NCBI GenBank assembly: GCA_026119855.1
Contig: JAOWBW010000361.1
Span: 186,001-250,000 of the forward strand
Direction of reading: 5' to 3'
DNA length: 64,000 nucleotides
Source of the DNA: Campanula takesimana
Lineage: Eukaryota; Streptophyta; Magnoliopsida; Asterales; Campanulaceae
Under the pieces are notes generated by a model. The model did no database searches and was not told the DNA's origin. It worked only from the letters and a program-made list of their open reading frames with translations. Made by a program: the position numbers and the translations under genes. Shown one piece after another: positions 1 to 12,702 of the stretch. Numbering within the stretch: position 1 is the first letter of the stretch; every line of letters starts with the position of its first letter.

Positions 1-1457
1 GTGATCCACAACAATCATCTAACTACTTTAGGACACTACCCAAAAACTAGACCAAGATTGACCTTTATATCCCTTGGTTTGAAAAACTCTCAACTTTTCA
101 GATAACTGGGCGGTCGCCCAAACAGGGCTGTTCGGCCGCCCAAAATGCTCTGCTCCAAGAAGAAAACCCTTCAGATAGATGTGCGGCCGCACGCCCAATT
201 TTGGGCGGCCGCCCACATCACCTGGCAGACCAAAACTTTACCAAAATTCACTCCTTTCATTTACAACCCAAAATTACCAATACTTGCAACCCCTAAACTT
301 TGCAACTTTCACCAAAGCTAAAAACTCAGGCTAAGAACAATACTAACACAACTTCTATAGCATTCACAACAATAACAAGCTAGGTAACAAATTCTTACTA
401 CTCCTTATGTCCCAAAATTACAAATATAATTAAAACATACCAAAACATTATTTCACAACCTACTAGACATATATAACATGTTTATATCCATTTTATTAGG
501 TACAACAACATTACCATACTTTCCCAATACTACAACACCCATTTGTATTAACATTTCCCACATGCAACAATTTATTACTACTCCCTCCGTTTCACAAGTA
601 TCATTATAATTTTTAATATACTAATATACCCAATTTAGAATACTTTCATTTCTTTCCCCGTCCCATAAGTAACAGTATAATTTTATAATACATTTATTTA
701 ACCTTTAACTAAAGATATTATTTTACCGTCCCACGAGTAGGAGTATAATATATAAAGCACATATAATGTTGCATCCTCTCATATTTCCCCAAAACCAAAA
801 CTACTATACCCATATACCTACTTCCCACAAATAACAAGTATAAATAAAACATACCCAAAACATTATTTTATAACATATATAGCATACTTATGACCATTTT
901 AACATTTAAAGGGGGGATTAGTAACTTACCTATTTTTCGGAAATGAGTCAAGAAAAATATATTGTTCGGTAGATATGATCTATTCAACTCCCTGAACATT
1001 TATATATAATTAGATTTGAAAATGGAGTAATAAATAAAAAGAAATAAAATGAAGAAGACCAAATCTTACCTAGCTTCTTTCTTTCATCAATGGAGGAAAT
1101 TTTTTTGGAAAATGAAAGTGTGTGAGTGAGGGGAAACGCAGGGGAGAGGGGAGAGGGTGAAGAGGTGGGTTTATGCCATTTTCAACTTTCCATTTAAGCC
1201 CCTCTTTCTTTCAAATTGAACAACCAAGCCCTTGAACCTTATTTTTATACTTTGGCCCATAAAATTCCACTAACACAACTTAACTCCCAAAACAAATGTT
1301 ACTACTAACTCTTTAACTAACTCAAATAATCAAGTAAGATGTGCAAATTCATTTAATATGATGCAACAAATAAAATGCACACATAATTTTAAATTTAAAA
1401 TTCTCAAAAATATAAAATAATTATAAAATAAATAAAGCGGATTTTTGGGTCGTTACA
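1..1457 (-). repeat. 3' LTR of G1 (partial, cut by window edge)
   Basis: Nearly identical to 5428-6893. It ends on the plus strand with GGGTCGTTACA, the reverse of the LTR start TGTAACGACCC. It holds CpG-rich palindromes of the form GGGCGGCCGCCC near 109-216. One visible difference from the 5' LTR is an extra short repeat in the other copy near 6303-6316. Confidence 0.9.
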
Positions 1458-1477
1458 CTCACTCCCCCTTAAAGAAA
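1458..1477 (-). promoter_or_regulatory. Polypurine tract of G1
   Basis: The minus strand reads TTAAGGGGGAGTGAG directly before the LTR start TGTAACG, as expected for the plus-strand DNA primer of a Ty3/gypsy element. Confidence 0.85.
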
Positions 1478-3646
1478 ATTTGACCCGAATTTTAGGATTG
1501 CTTACCTCAACCCTCAAACAACCCAGGATACTTCCTTTCATTCCAATCCCGACGCTTCACACTGAGTTCAATATCCTCTAAAACTTTAGACATATCGGAG
1601 AAGAATCATAAACACAATTGCGTGGCATCAACACATGGAACTCATTATCAACCTCGTCGAGAGAAGGAAGTAACACCAGACGATAAACTCAACCTCTAGC
1701 TCTTTCCAAAATCTCAAAAGAACTGACATATTAAACAATTCCACGAGAAGTAAAGGTATATCCCTCGAATTCTTAGAATCAACTAAACAAGTTCTCAAGA
1801 ATCTGAATGGTTATTTCTAACTGACCATCTGACTGAGGGTGAAAGTCATACTAAGTCTCAATTCCGAACCCCAGGCCTTCTGAAATGCTTGCCAAAATCA
1901 AGATGTAAATAAGGAACCCATATCTATTACTATGCTCGTAGACATTCCATGAAATCTAACTATCTTCCGAACACTTAACTGACAACTGATAATTTACTTC
2001 CAGATTATTCACAACTCAAGGACTTAGTTGAATACTTAGAATTCCTCGCCCCAAACAATTAAAGGTAACTCCTCGAATTTATCTCAATACTCTACTTCTA
2101 CTTGGATTCATAATTAAATTGGTCTTGTGTATCCCTTCAAGTATCTATAGTTGAACTCCGTTATACATGTTTAATTCCACTAAGTGTTGACTACATACTC
2201 TGCTATAGAAGTTAAAATTCCATCACTAGCCACGAACAAAATCTTATTGTCTGTCATTATTCATTCCACGAGTAATTTTCGATAGTTGATATTATTCAAT
2301 AGAGTAGAAATTTAAAGCTTCCACAATCGCAAAGTCACACCATGTCTAAACTCACGAAGACTCCAAAGTGTTAATTCCTCTAACATTCCCCATTTAGTTT
2401 TATCACCCATGAAATATAAGTCAATGAATCCTCTAACACAATACCTTTCCCGATGATATAATATGGTAAACACTTCAAATCTAACTCCATCAAAGTCATT
2501 CACTAATGCAATGGATGTATAATCGCAATAAATCTCAATTTATGGGTAGGATAATTTTGTTGATAAGGAATCAATCTTCTCAAAGCACACATTGTTACCG
2601 TACCATCCTGAAGCAATGAACATCTCAATCACTCTTTAAGGCATCTCTATGAATAATGAATTTATCAAATCCACTATAAGGGTAAGCTTGACATATCCAC
2701 TAGAAATTAGTAACACTAATCATATCCTCTAGATAACTGTAGTACTAGTTAAATCCATTAAGCAATATCAATACTGAAGTTGTCATCAACTCTCGATTCA
2801 TCAATTAACACTCGCAACAATTAAACTCGTTCACTCTTACCAATCCATCGAGATAGTGCATCTTTCTGTGCTATGTAGTTAACAGTGTAGCTACCTTAGA
2901 AATCCATCAATAAATCCTCAACCCTATGCCTGAGTTGAAACTTTCCTCAAAATAATATATCCTCTAACATGAAGACATTCTGCCCTGATTTTACAAACTG
3001 CTACCGCTCTCAAAGAACTCAGACTAGGATTACTTATACAATTCAACGTATCCAACAATACCACTGAAGCAGGTGAGAATTCAAACTATATAACCACCAT
3101 TCATGATGTCCATACCCGATATAAAAGTCATCTTTGAAATATACTCAACTAAAATTCTCAACAAATGATAATCACTTCAAATCAACCACTAAACAATTAC
3201 TGATCTCTGATGTTGCTCAAACATAGCACCCAACCACTCAAGATCACCCAAGGTTCTCCTCAAGAACAAGTACCACTCAAGGGAAATAAATTTAAAATCT
3301 CACAAGGAAAAGATATCTTTCAATTTAAATGCAAATTTTTCACTACTAACTCCATAAACTAACTACCAGGCACAAGCTTGCAACAACAATTTACAAATTT
3401 CTTAATACCTAAATAGCATGAAAGCTAAACACATATATATACCATGCTTAACTAAAACACACTAGCATATAAAATTCCACCACCATAACATCAAAATCTT
3501 GTGATGACAACATCACTAAACCGGCAAATAAAACATGCCCATGAATACGCACATCACAAGTATACGACACTTTATCGGTCATCTAACACTCCCCCTTAGG
3601 AAGACACATCTAACACATAAGGTAAAGACTCAGAAGACACATGCAA
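1478..3646 (-). pseudogene. Degenerate pol remains of G1
   Basis: No long frame is open here. Two short stretches can still be recognised on the minus strand. About 1507-1570 encodes a peptide with RRDWNERKYPGLFEG followed by a stop, the usual C-terminal tail of gypsy integrases. At 1821-1840 the reading HPQSDGQ matches the conserved integrase motif before the catalytic region's end. Protease, reverse transcriptase and RNase H are not recognisable. The rest is AT-rich sequence full of stops. A profile search against Ty3 integrase would settle how much pol survives. Confidence 0.6.
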
Positions 3647-4294
3647 TCAAGAAGCACAATGCACAAACACACAAGTATGCGAAGAGCCAGGGTCTATAAG
3701 TGTGTGTGCTCTCAAACTAGACATAGAAATTATACCTCCAGTCACATTAGAAGAATCTGAAATCTGTTGTCGATTGATGGAAGAAACACGATCTTGCACC
3801 TTAACCTTTCCTGAAGCATCCCTCTTTTGGCCCCGAGATGACCCAGCTGCACTTCCCGATAACTGATTCTTAAATCTAAAGCAACTCTTCTGAAAGTGAC
3901 CCAACTGACCACAACTCAAACATTTGCCTTGCTTCTTCCAACATTTTTCTTCTAAATGTCCCATCCTTTGACAGTAGTTACATACTCGTTTACTTCGAGT
4001 TCCTCTATTATGCGGCCCTTGAAAAGATGCCCTAGCTTACGAAGGTGTTCCTTGATATTCTCTACTATCTCCACGCTGGGGTTGCGGTTTTACCTGTTCT
4101 CCTCGTTTTGTCACATTAGAGGTTTCAATCTTGGTTTTATGCTCCTCTGTATTGTCAATGATTTTCATGACAGCTTCAAACATACCTTGGAACAGTGCTC
4201 GAACCTCTTCTCTAGCGTTACCCGACCCTGAAGGCCCTGACTGATTCCCTTCGGTGCCAACCATTTTCAATAAGTACCTGCATAAAACTCTCAA
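3647..4294 (-). pseudogene. gag and protease relic of G1
   Basis: The gag start lies about 70 bp after the primer site (ATG at 4262-4264 or 4292-4294). An N-terminal stretch (4037-4294) is followed, after stops, by two CCHC zinc knuckles on the minus strand: CNYCQRMGHLEEKC, then CLSCGQLGHFQKSC at about 3900-3980. The central capsid part normally found between them and the N-terminus is missing. Downstream is a protease-like stretch with DPGSSHTC, where the catalytic D-S/T-G triad reads DPG. Frame breaks and the altered triad make it non-functional. The double knuckle points to a Ty3/gypsy gag. Confidence 0.7.
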
Positions 4295-4360
4295 CGTTAC
4301 TTACCCTATACACAACTACCCTCCTAGGTCATTTAGTCATTCTAGACCATCTACAACCTA

Positions 4361-4373
4361 GCTCTGATACCAA
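4361..4373 (-). promoter_or_regulatory. Primer binding site of G1 (tRNA-iMet type)
   Basis: The minus strand reads TTGGTATCAGAGC immediately inside the 5' LTR; TGGTATCAGAGC is the standard complement of the initiator-Met tRNA 3' end. Confidence 0.9.
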
Positions 4374-4374
4374 C

Positions 4375-6893
4375 TGTCGCGCCCCGACCCGTGGTCCTAC
4401 TTGGCCCCACGCCCGAGACACGCGAGGAAGACGTCGTAAAGCAACTCTAAGAAAAATTTTCGAAATATATTTTCATAAAAAGGTTCACACAACCAACACG
4501 TTACCAAAACATGACTTTAAGTCACCAAACAATCTTTCTCAAATGAGTACTTAGCCACTTGGCTATAACAAACTTTACTTATAAAATTTACCAACACGAA
4601 CACCTACTAAAAGAGATGATACAAATAACTGAGTCACGGGTACACTACCCTAAAGGTATTACATTTACATAATGTATCCTTTACACATCACTTCCCAAAA
4701 GTCTTACCCAAGATCTCTTTACCAACGTCCTCCCTGTGCTGTGACCTATTCCCTGGACTCCTTCTTATCTAAAACGGTAAACAAATAAGGGGTGAGAATA
4801 AATCTCAGTAAGTTACTAAAATGCAACTACATTACATGATAATATGATGATCATAAAGAAACAATATTAACAAATAAGCGTATAACACATAGCACATAAT
4901 ATGAGAGGCTCCCTATCGCCAACCGTCCCATACCGGTTGGAAATAACGACCAACTCATCATGCAACACATAAAGCGGAAATAAACACTCATACGTGGATA
5001 CTGAGCCAAGGTTCTCAAACCAAACAATAGCCATCTGAGAGGCATCAACTGAGCAGCATCGAAGAGCTGAAACGGGTTCCGGAACCAAACAACAACAACA
5101 ACAACGGGGGAAAATTACACAAAGTCATAACCCAAAGTGCCCAACCTTTGGCCTAAGGAAGGGGGTTAAAAATGGGAAACCAATGATAGGCGCCTTATAA
5201 TGTACTTGGCTCGGAGACCATTATAATCCCTATCACTGCCCAACACACATAGAAATACTTGCTTAAACGACAATCAGGGACAATGATTCCAATGTAGGGA
5301 ACCATGCCAAACACATCAAGAAGATGAATCATTCAACACATCACAAAGTGCTCAACAATGTTCACATAATCCATTATTCACATTTCACAACACTTGTGTT
5401 CACAAAGGAACCAATTCTACCACTTTAGTGATCCACAACAATCATCTAACTACTTTAGGACACTACCCAAAAACTAACCAAGATTGACCTTTATATCCCT
5501 TGGTTTGAAAAACTCTCAACTTTTCAGATAACTGGGCGGTCGCCCAAACAGGGCTGTGCGGCCGCCCAAAATGCTCTGCTCCAAGAAGAAAACCCTTCAG
5601 ATAGATGTGCGGCCGCACGCCCAATTTTGGGCGGCCGCCCACATCACCTGGCAGACCAAAACTTTACCAAAATTCACTCCTTTCATTTACAACCCAAAAT
5701 TACCAATACTTGCAACCCCTAAACTTTGCAACTTTCACCAAAGCTAAAAACTCAGCCTAAGAACAATACTAACACCAACTTCTATAGCATTCACAACAAT
5801 AACAAGCTAGGTAACAAATTCTTACTACTCCTTATGTCCCAAAATTACAAATATAATTAAAACATACCAAAACATTATTTCACAACCTACTAGACATATA
5901 TAACATGTTTATATCCATTTTATTAGGTACAACAACATTACCATACTTTTCCAATACTACAACACCCATTTGTATTAACATTTCCCACATGCAACAATTT
6001 ATTACTACTCCCTCCGTTTCACAAGTATCATTATAATTTTTAATATACTAATATACCCAATTTAGAATACTTTCATTTCTTTCCCCGTCCCATAAGTAAC
6101 AGTATAATTTTATAATACATTTATTTAACCTTTAACTAAAGATATTATTTTACCGTCCCACGAGTAGGAGTATAATATATAAAGCACATATAATGTTGCA
6201 TCCTCTCATATTTCCCCAAAACCAAAACTACTATACCCATATACCTACTTCCCACAAATAACAAGTATAAATAAAACATACCCAAAACATTATTTTATAA
6301 CATATAAAGCATATATAGCATACTTATGACCATTTTAACATTTAAAGGGGGGATTAGTAACTTACCTATTTTTCGGAAATGAGTCAAGAAAAATATATTG
6401 TTCGGTAGATATGATCTATTCAACTCCCTGAACATTTATATATAATTAGATTTGAAAATGGAGTAATAAATAAAAAGAAATAAAATGAAGAAGACCAAAT
6501 CTTACCTAGCTTCTTTCTTTCATCAATGGAGGAAATTTTTTTGGAAAATGAAAATGTGTGAGTGAGGGGAAACGCAGGGGAGAGGGGAGAGGGTGAAGAG
6601 GTGGGTTTATGCCATTTTCAACTTTCCATTTAAGCCCCTCTTTCTTTCAAATTGAACAACCAAGCCCTTGAACCTTATTTTTATACTTTGGCCCATAAAA
6701 TTCCACTAACACAACTTAACTCCCAAAACAAATGTTACTACTAACTCTTTAACTAACTCAAATAATCAAGTAAGATGTGCAAATTCATTTAATATGATGC
6801 AACAAATAAAATGCACACATAATTTTAAATTTAAAATTCTCAAAAATATAAAATAATTATAAAATAAATAAAGCGGATTTTTGGGTCGTTACA
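4375..6893 (-). repeat. 5' LTR of G1 (2519 bp)
   Basis: It starts TGTCGCGCCCCG on the plus strand and ends GGGTCGTTACA, so it has the expected TG...CA termini in element orientation. Its part 5428-6893 repeats 1-1457. At about 2.5 kb it is almost as long as the whole interior. It contains a cluster of GGGCGGCCGCCC-like palindromes near 5534-5642 and TC-rich leader sequence near 6560-6620. Confidence 0.9.
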
Positions 6894-7111
6894 TGGAGGG
6901 TGAGGGAAGGAACAGAGATAAGAGGGAGTGATAGCAATAGAGGGGGTGTGGAAAGGGGCGGATGGAATCGGAGGCCGGAGGCTAGCTGCAAGAACGGGAT
7001 GGGGAGGAGGGTATACGGGTTTTGGAATGGGATTGTTAGGGAAAATAACGGTTTTCTTGAAAATGATGAAAATAATAAATGAAATTGGGGACGGAAAATA
7101 GTCGAGTCCTG
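6894..7111. other. Short flank between G1 and copia element D
   Basis: About 220 bp of GA-rich sequence (AGAGGGAGTG, GGAGGAGGG). No convincing gene or repeat end was seen. The overlapping minus-strand reading frames here look like by-products of the purine bias. Confidence 0.4.
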
Positions 7112-8142
7112 TGTTGGACACAATCTCCGTAAGAAGTAATTGCTCCGCACTGGTGCTAACGGTTACTGACAATCTTCTCGTAAGATGCAACGACTTTAAC
7201 TGTCGTTAATAGGAGCACTCCAAATTAACGACCTCGGCGAACAAATCTGAATGTTTGGAACTTCTGGACTTGAAAGGAATTTGTGCTTCAAGATGCTCTC
7301 TCTATTCTTTGCTAGAATGCTTTGGATGACTGAATGAATGAATTAACAATCCGGGGGGGCTTTATATAGTATATGAAGAGTCAAGGAGCCTTTTGGGGAA
7401 TAGGCATAATTGGTGTCTGATGGATTTTGGGCCATCGGATCAGATCTGAGTGAAGGGCTGAGATCGATCCAAGTCTCCCGACCCGCCCATTCGAATAAAC
7501 GCGGGTCGGCCCGGCGGTTACAACCGAAACGGTGTGACCCTTGCCGCTCCGAACCAGAACCTTTTCGGGTGGGCCAATCCAGCGCCTGGCCCAATCCACT
7601 CCCGAGCCCAAGACCACGGGTTGATCCACCACCGAGCCCATCTTTGCCAAAAATATAAGCTCCACAGCTCCCAGCGACCGATGCGTACGTGCGAAGTGCA
7701 AAGCGCCCTAAACCTCCCATTTCGCCCTTCGCGCCGCTTCGCGGGTCATAGGTCAATTTTGGGTAAGCCCAAAATTAACTTATTTCCCCACTAGCTTGCA
7801 TGGTTGGCCCAATGGACCAGTTAAGATTGGAAGCCCAAGTCCACACTTGATTGGAAACTTCTTAGATGAGTTATATTAAATACACTCATCTTTTTCATTT
7901 CCAATCAATGTGGGATACATGGCTTTCCACATTTCCAACTCTTCATAAACCCATGTTGCACACTTTGAGCATTAATTTCTCATTCACCCGGAAATGGTTT
8001 TGAATAAATAAATGCATTTTCCTAATCTACACTAAATGTAGATTTTAATTTTGCAACTTATTTTCATTTACATAAAATGAAATCACTTTGAAAATCGGGT
8101 CAAAATGTGGTCAAACCACATATCTAAAACCCATTTCCAACA
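7112..8142 (-). repeat. 3' LTR of D (1031 bp)
   Basis: Its ends are TGTTGG and CCAACA. The last 107 bp (8036-8142) recur at 27121-27227 with one visible mismatch. On the minus strand TATATAAA at 7361-7368 is a candidate TATA box. The GC-rich middle (7440-7760) gives overlapping reading frames on both strands with no recognisable protein. Confidence 0.8.
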
Positions 8143-8157
8143 ATCTCCCAAATGAAT
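8143..8157 (-). promoter_or_regulatory. Polypurine tract of D
   Basis: The minus strand reads CATTTGGGAGATTG directly before the LTR start TGTTGGAAATGGG. Confidence 0.75.
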
Positions 8158-8656
8158 GACAATTAATGCATGTATGCAGATTCGTCCAAAAGTTCTGGCG
8201 AACTATCATTGCATCGGAATAGGTAGCTTATGGCTTTGAACCTTCCCTAGTAAAATACTATCGGATATACTAGCCATTCAGTAGCGCGATGCTTTGAACT
8301 GGTGACTGTATAGTGTATACCAAGACAATAGTACTTACACAATAATAGCCCTAACACTATTTGTTCTCACGTTGTGTCCGTTTCGGCCCTGGACCGTATC
8401 TCATTCATAAGTGTTCATTTCGAAGCGGCCTTATACTTCTCACTTATATAGGTGATTCTCCTATAAAGAGTATCCTGCTATACTCCACCACTTAGGTATA
8501 GGAATCATTAAAAGTTTTCTCAACTTAACCTCACCACTGTTACAAGTACATACACTTGGATGTTCTAGGAATGGGTGTGAAACAGGTTCCAAATGTTTCG
8601 ACTGAACATCATAACTTAGTTTTCTCATTGAACCAAGGTTTTGGGATCTCCAATTC
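8158..8656 (-). other. 3' untranslated interior of D
   Basis: About 500 bp between the pol stop (8657) and the polypurine tract. No open frame and no repeat structure were seen. Confidence 0.6.
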
Positions 8657-9836
8657 TCAAGGTTGAGTGTCCACTATGAGTTCTTCTATTATGGATTTTA
8701 AACCCATTCCCCTTAACAGTTTATACAATTGATCTCTGTTTATACCTTTCGTAAACGGATCCGCTAAGTTATCCTTTGACTTAACATAGTCAATTGTGAT
8801 AACGCCATTTGAGATCAACTGTCTAACGGTATTATGTCTACGACGAATGTGTCTAGACTTACCGTTATACATACTGCTCTGTGCTCTTCCTATTGCTGAT
8901 TGACTATCACAATGTATCATAACAGCAGGCACATGCTTATTCCAACAAGGAATATCTTCCAAAAAGTTCTTAAGCCACTCAGCTTCTTCACCAGCTTTGT
9001 CTAAGGCTATAAACTCCGATTCCATCGTAGATCGTGCTATACACGTTTGTTTGGAAGATTTCCACGACACCGCTCCTCCACCTATTGTGAATACATATGT
9101 ACTTGTGGACTTTGATTCTTTCGTGTCGTATATCCAATTGGCATCACAGTATCCTTTTAATACTGTTGGATATCTATTATAAAGTATCCCATGTTTTAAT
9201 GTATACTTTAAGTATCTCAATACCCTCATTAGGGCCTTCCAGTGATCCGCACTGGGATTACTTATGAACCTACTTAGTATGCTCACTGAATATGCAATAT
9301 CTGGACGTGTACAATTAGTTAAGTATATTAGACTTCCAATTATCCTTGCATATTCCAATGCTAAGTGTAGAGATAAATCTACCGGGGTCTTAGCCGGAGG
9401 GCTATCGATGACGTCGAATTTCCGAAGAACATTCTCAAGATAATGGGACTGTGACAAGACTATTCCTTCTGATGTTCTAGAAATCTTTATTCCTAAGATG
9501 ACATCATCATGTCAAAGTGCTTTTTCAGCATGCCTTTGGTATTCATGATCAATTCATGAGTACTTCCCATTATTAGCATGTCATCTACTTATAAACAAAC
9601 TATCACAAATGAATTGGACGTTCCTTTAATGTAGACACACTTGTCACATTCATTTATTTTGAAACCGTTTGCCAACATCGTTCGGTCAAACTTTTCATGC
9701 CATTGTTTAGGTGCTTGTTTTAGTCCATACAGTGACTTTACAAGTTTACACACCTTTTGCTCTTTGCCTGGAACTACGAACCCCTCGGGTTGTTCCATCT
9801 AAATCTCTTCTTCTAGTTCTCCATTCAGGAAAGTTG
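8657..9836 (-). pseudogene. D pol, 3' half: RT palm/thumb and RNase H (broken)
   Basis: The minus strand encodes copia reverse transcriptase and RNase H. 9589-9798 holds the region MEQPEGFV...SLYGLKQAPKQWH. 8657-9457 holds the RT C-terminus (LENVLRKFDV, CTRPDIAYSVSILSRF) and RNase H (CDANW, STMESEFIAL, DPFTKG). In the catalytic YVDD box the tyrosine codon is now a stop (reads *VDD near 9589). There is another stop just before MEQPEGFV and a frame change between the two pieces. The fragment is cut at 9836/9842 by the gypsy LTR E, and its other half is at 25692. Confidence 0.9.
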
Positions 9837-9841
9837 TCTTT
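9837..9841. repeat. Target-site duplication of E, left copy (TCTTT)
   Basis: TCTTT lies directly before TGTCACGACCCG and recurs at 25687-25691 directly after GGTCGCGACA. It is a 5-bp duplication typical of LTR-element integration. Confidence 0.85.
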
Positions 9842-10629
9842 TGTCACGACCCGAAAACCCGTCTCTATTTTCTAATAATAAATATTTAATTACTTATTTA
9901 TTTCTTATTTAATTGTTAAATTATTATTTAATAAATAATTTATGTGTGCATTTTATGTGTTATAATAATTTATGCCTAGCATTTAATTGGTTAATTGTGC
10001 TAGTGTAGAGAGTTGGGTCTTAGTTGTTAGTGGGGAGTATTTGAGTATTGTGTTAGTTATGTAGGGAGGGGGTCTATGTGTAACTTTTTAAATCAACTAC
10101 TCCCTCATTTCCCTCACCCTCTTCCACACTCACACACTGCAACTCCCTCTCTTCCATAGCTCAAGAAAGGTAAGATTTCTCTCTCCCTTCTCTCTTCATT
10201 CTACCTATCTTCCTCCCATTATTTCTCATTGCTCATTTTATGAAAAGTGTTTAGATCGTCGATAGGATCGTAGGAAGCTAAGAAATTTCGAGTTCCGTCA
10301 CCTTTGAGAAAATCCGGGTAAGTTGCTTTTCCCCCATTTTATGCTAGAAATTCTACTCCATGTTTATTTGATGAGATGAATGCTATTTATTGCATCTTGG
10401 GTGGATTTGGGAATGATTTACATTTTATTCATTTTTTTGTGAAAATTTGGTATTTGAATCATCCTTGATTGAGGTTTTCTAGATGATGTTCTAGGAGTTC
10501 TTTTAGTTTCCAAATGGTGTGGGTACTTTAGTTTATATATTGGTAGTGTTAGTTTTGAGTTTGGCTTGCAATGGTGAAGATTTGGGTAAGAAAATGGAAG
10601 AACCCAGTTGGTTCTTGCGATTTTCCGGC

Positions 10630-10830
10630 AAGCAGGGGCGTGGGCGACCGCCCATGGGTGGGTCGGACGACCGCCCATCGAATCAGTTGATCCGGAGAAT
10701 GTGAGTAAAAGTGAGTGGGTGACCGCCCACTTTTGGGTTGGGCGACCGCCCATGAAGTCAGTTGGGTTGGGCTTTGGGTTTGGGTAATGGGCGACCGCCC
10801 GGACTGGCTATGGGCGACCGCACATACCAG
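10630..10830. repeat. Cluster of GGGCGACCGCCC palindromes in LTR E
   Basis: At least six near-copies of GGGCGACCGCCC (or GGTGACCGCCCA, GGGCGACCGCAC) lie within 200 bp. They are CpG-rich near-palindromes. Related GGGCGGCCGCCC copies occur in both LTRs of G1. Confidence 0.8.
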
Positions 10831-11068
10831 CTGTTCTGAGTATCTTTGTTTTTGAATTGTTTTAAGGTCCAAGCCCGATCTAGGCTCGAAGTATCACCCT
10901 AGTTGACTTAAGTTAATGTTTTGGAACACTTTAGTGTTCGAGAATGATCCCTTTGTGATCGATTGTGTTATGGAATTCGATAAAAAAATGGTTTGGGTTA
11001 GTTGGAACATCTTTTTGATGTATTGTTGGATTGATGGACCGTTTTGGTGATTTATTTGGAATGGTTCA

Positions 11069-12688
11069 TGTTGGTCCCAAAGACACAACAAGGGTATGAA
11101 AAGAGGCTAGGCTAGAGGGGGGGGGGGTGAATAGCCTATTAAAATTTCAACCCTTTTTCAAATTCAACCAAGTGCTTACTCTTGAATATGCGGTCAAGTT
11201 AAAACCACACGGTCAAGGGGTAATATGCACAGCAGAAGTTTTCGTTAGAAATGGGAAAGGTTGGTTTTGACTAAACTCTCTAAGTAGGAATACCAGCACT
11301 CACGGTCAACCAGGTTGCGGTCGCGTGAGTCCGGTCGAGGGTGAAGTGCGGTCAAGAGATTGCGGTCAAGAGGTTGAGATTGAAAGTTGTAGTCTTGGAA
11401 GTTTTGGCAAAAGATAAGTTAGTCAGATTTTAACTTAGGCAATGTGGAGAACAAACAAACGCAATTCTCAGCAAGTTATTAAATCTGAAAGATCAAAACA
11501 CTAAACGACAAACAAAGTTAATATGAACAATGAAGAACAAGATGAACAATACTTGAAAGTAAGTTTGCAGAAAGGTAAAATGACACAAGTATTTGGAAAG
11601 GTTCGATCTGTTAAAAAGATCTACGTCCTTTACCAAGATGGTCAGTCTTGGATTTTGAATGGAGGTGTATATTGATTCTTGAGTGTACAGATTACAGAGA
11701 TGAAGTATTTAATCAACACCTACTTTCTATGAAGAACAAATCCTAGACTTAGACCAGTGTATCCCTTTTGATTCAATCTAAGTGATTGATCAATTGGGGT
11801 GAGTGTGTGTGTAAGAATCTGAAGCTCTTTGAAATCTATATGATTTAGAGCCTAAAGAATCTTATGTGTTACAAGGCTTGAGATGACTTGAATGTTGCTG
11901 GAGATCTTTGAAGGTTTGAAGGTGAGTTCTTTGAAGATTCAAAGGATTCTGGAGATTTTGAGTATGATCTTCAATCACCAAGTATTTCAACAGCAATTTC
12001 TCTCTTGGAATCTCAGCTTTGTTCAATGAAGAACTTAAGGGCTATTTATAGCCTTGAATGAGAAAATAGCTGTTGGATTTACTTGGGCTCCAAGTTGAAG
12101 GACAATGAGCTGTTGAATTCTGATTGGAGCTCAATCTGAGTTTGTCCTTTTTGCAGATAAGAGGTGGTCCCACTTAGATGAATTTCAAATTTGAATTACT
12201 TGGGATTCAAGTTCTGCAACGTTCTAAACTAACCATAGTTTGATACAAGTGACCATGGTTAAGTTTGAACATACTTGGGTTCTTGAACTTCTGCTCATCT
12301 GCGGTCAAGACTTGCAGTCGAAGCTCTTGCGGTCAATATGCCTAAGGGCATCTGCGGTCGAGGGGTCAAATGTGACCTGTCAAGATATGCCACAAAGCTT
12401 CACGGTCACTGACTTCCGGTCAAGTGATTCACGGTCCAGTGGTCTTCCACAGTCAGGTGGTCTACCACGGTCAAGTGAATTCACGGTCGAGGTCTTGACC
12501 ACTAAAATTCCAGACTTAGAAAATTTTCAGCCTATTATTCTAAAGCCTATACTATCAAAGTGGACTATTCTAAAAATGAAGTTTAACACTTTTTACAATA
12601 TATCCTAAAGTCCACAAAAGATAAAATTAGGTTATGGGATCAATCAAATCTAGGTAATAGGAGTGGTTTATAATAAGCATACCCAACA
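11069..12688 (-). repeat. 3' LTR of A (1620 bp)
   Basis: Starts TGTTGGTCCC and ends ATACCCAACA. It carries about 14 copies of CGGTC (mostly ACGGTCAAG or GCGGTCAAG), all on the plus strand, clustered at 11192-11370 and 12302-12490. TATAAATA at 12043-12050 on the minus strand, inside a GGCTATTTATAGCC palindrome, is the likely TATA box. A 5-bp GCTAG duplication near 11105 is absent from the 5' LTR. Confidence 0.9.
12043..12050 (-). promoter_or_regulatory. LTR TATA box of A, 3' LTR copy
   Basis: TATAAATA on the minus strand. The same box in the same context occurs at 24105-24112 (other LTR of A), 35998-36005 (B), and 45288-45295 and 54558-54565 (C). Confidence 0.65.
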
Positions 12689-12702
12689 ATCTCCCCCTAT
12701 TT
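12689..12702 (-). promoter_or_regulatory. Polypurine tract of A
   Basis: The minus strand reads AAATAGGGGGAGATT immediately before the LTR start TGTTGGGTATG. Confidence 0.9.

Larger units (their letters stand above)
1..6893 (-). mobile_element. Gypsy-type LTR retrotransposon G1, non-autonomous, left end outside window
   Basis: Two long direct repeats (1-1457 and 4375-6893) flank a 2.9-kb interior. Read on the minus strand the LTR starts TGTAACGACCC and ends GGGGCGCGACA. A tRNA-iMet-type primer site lies inside the 5' LTR and a polypurine tract inside the 3' LTR, which fixes the orientation. The interior keeps only a gag/protease relic and scraps of pol, so it cannot encode its own reverse transcriptase. 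The overlapping LTR parts differ at only about ten places, so the copy is recent although the interior is wrecked; this suggests movement with proteins supplied in trans. The left target-site duplication lies outside the window. Confidence 0.85.

Noticed and set aside
6840..7794. Overlapping reading frames of 60-137 codons on both strands
   Set aside because: They lie in purine-rich flank and in the GC-rich part of the D LTR, have biased Pro/Arg/Gly content and no recognisable domain.
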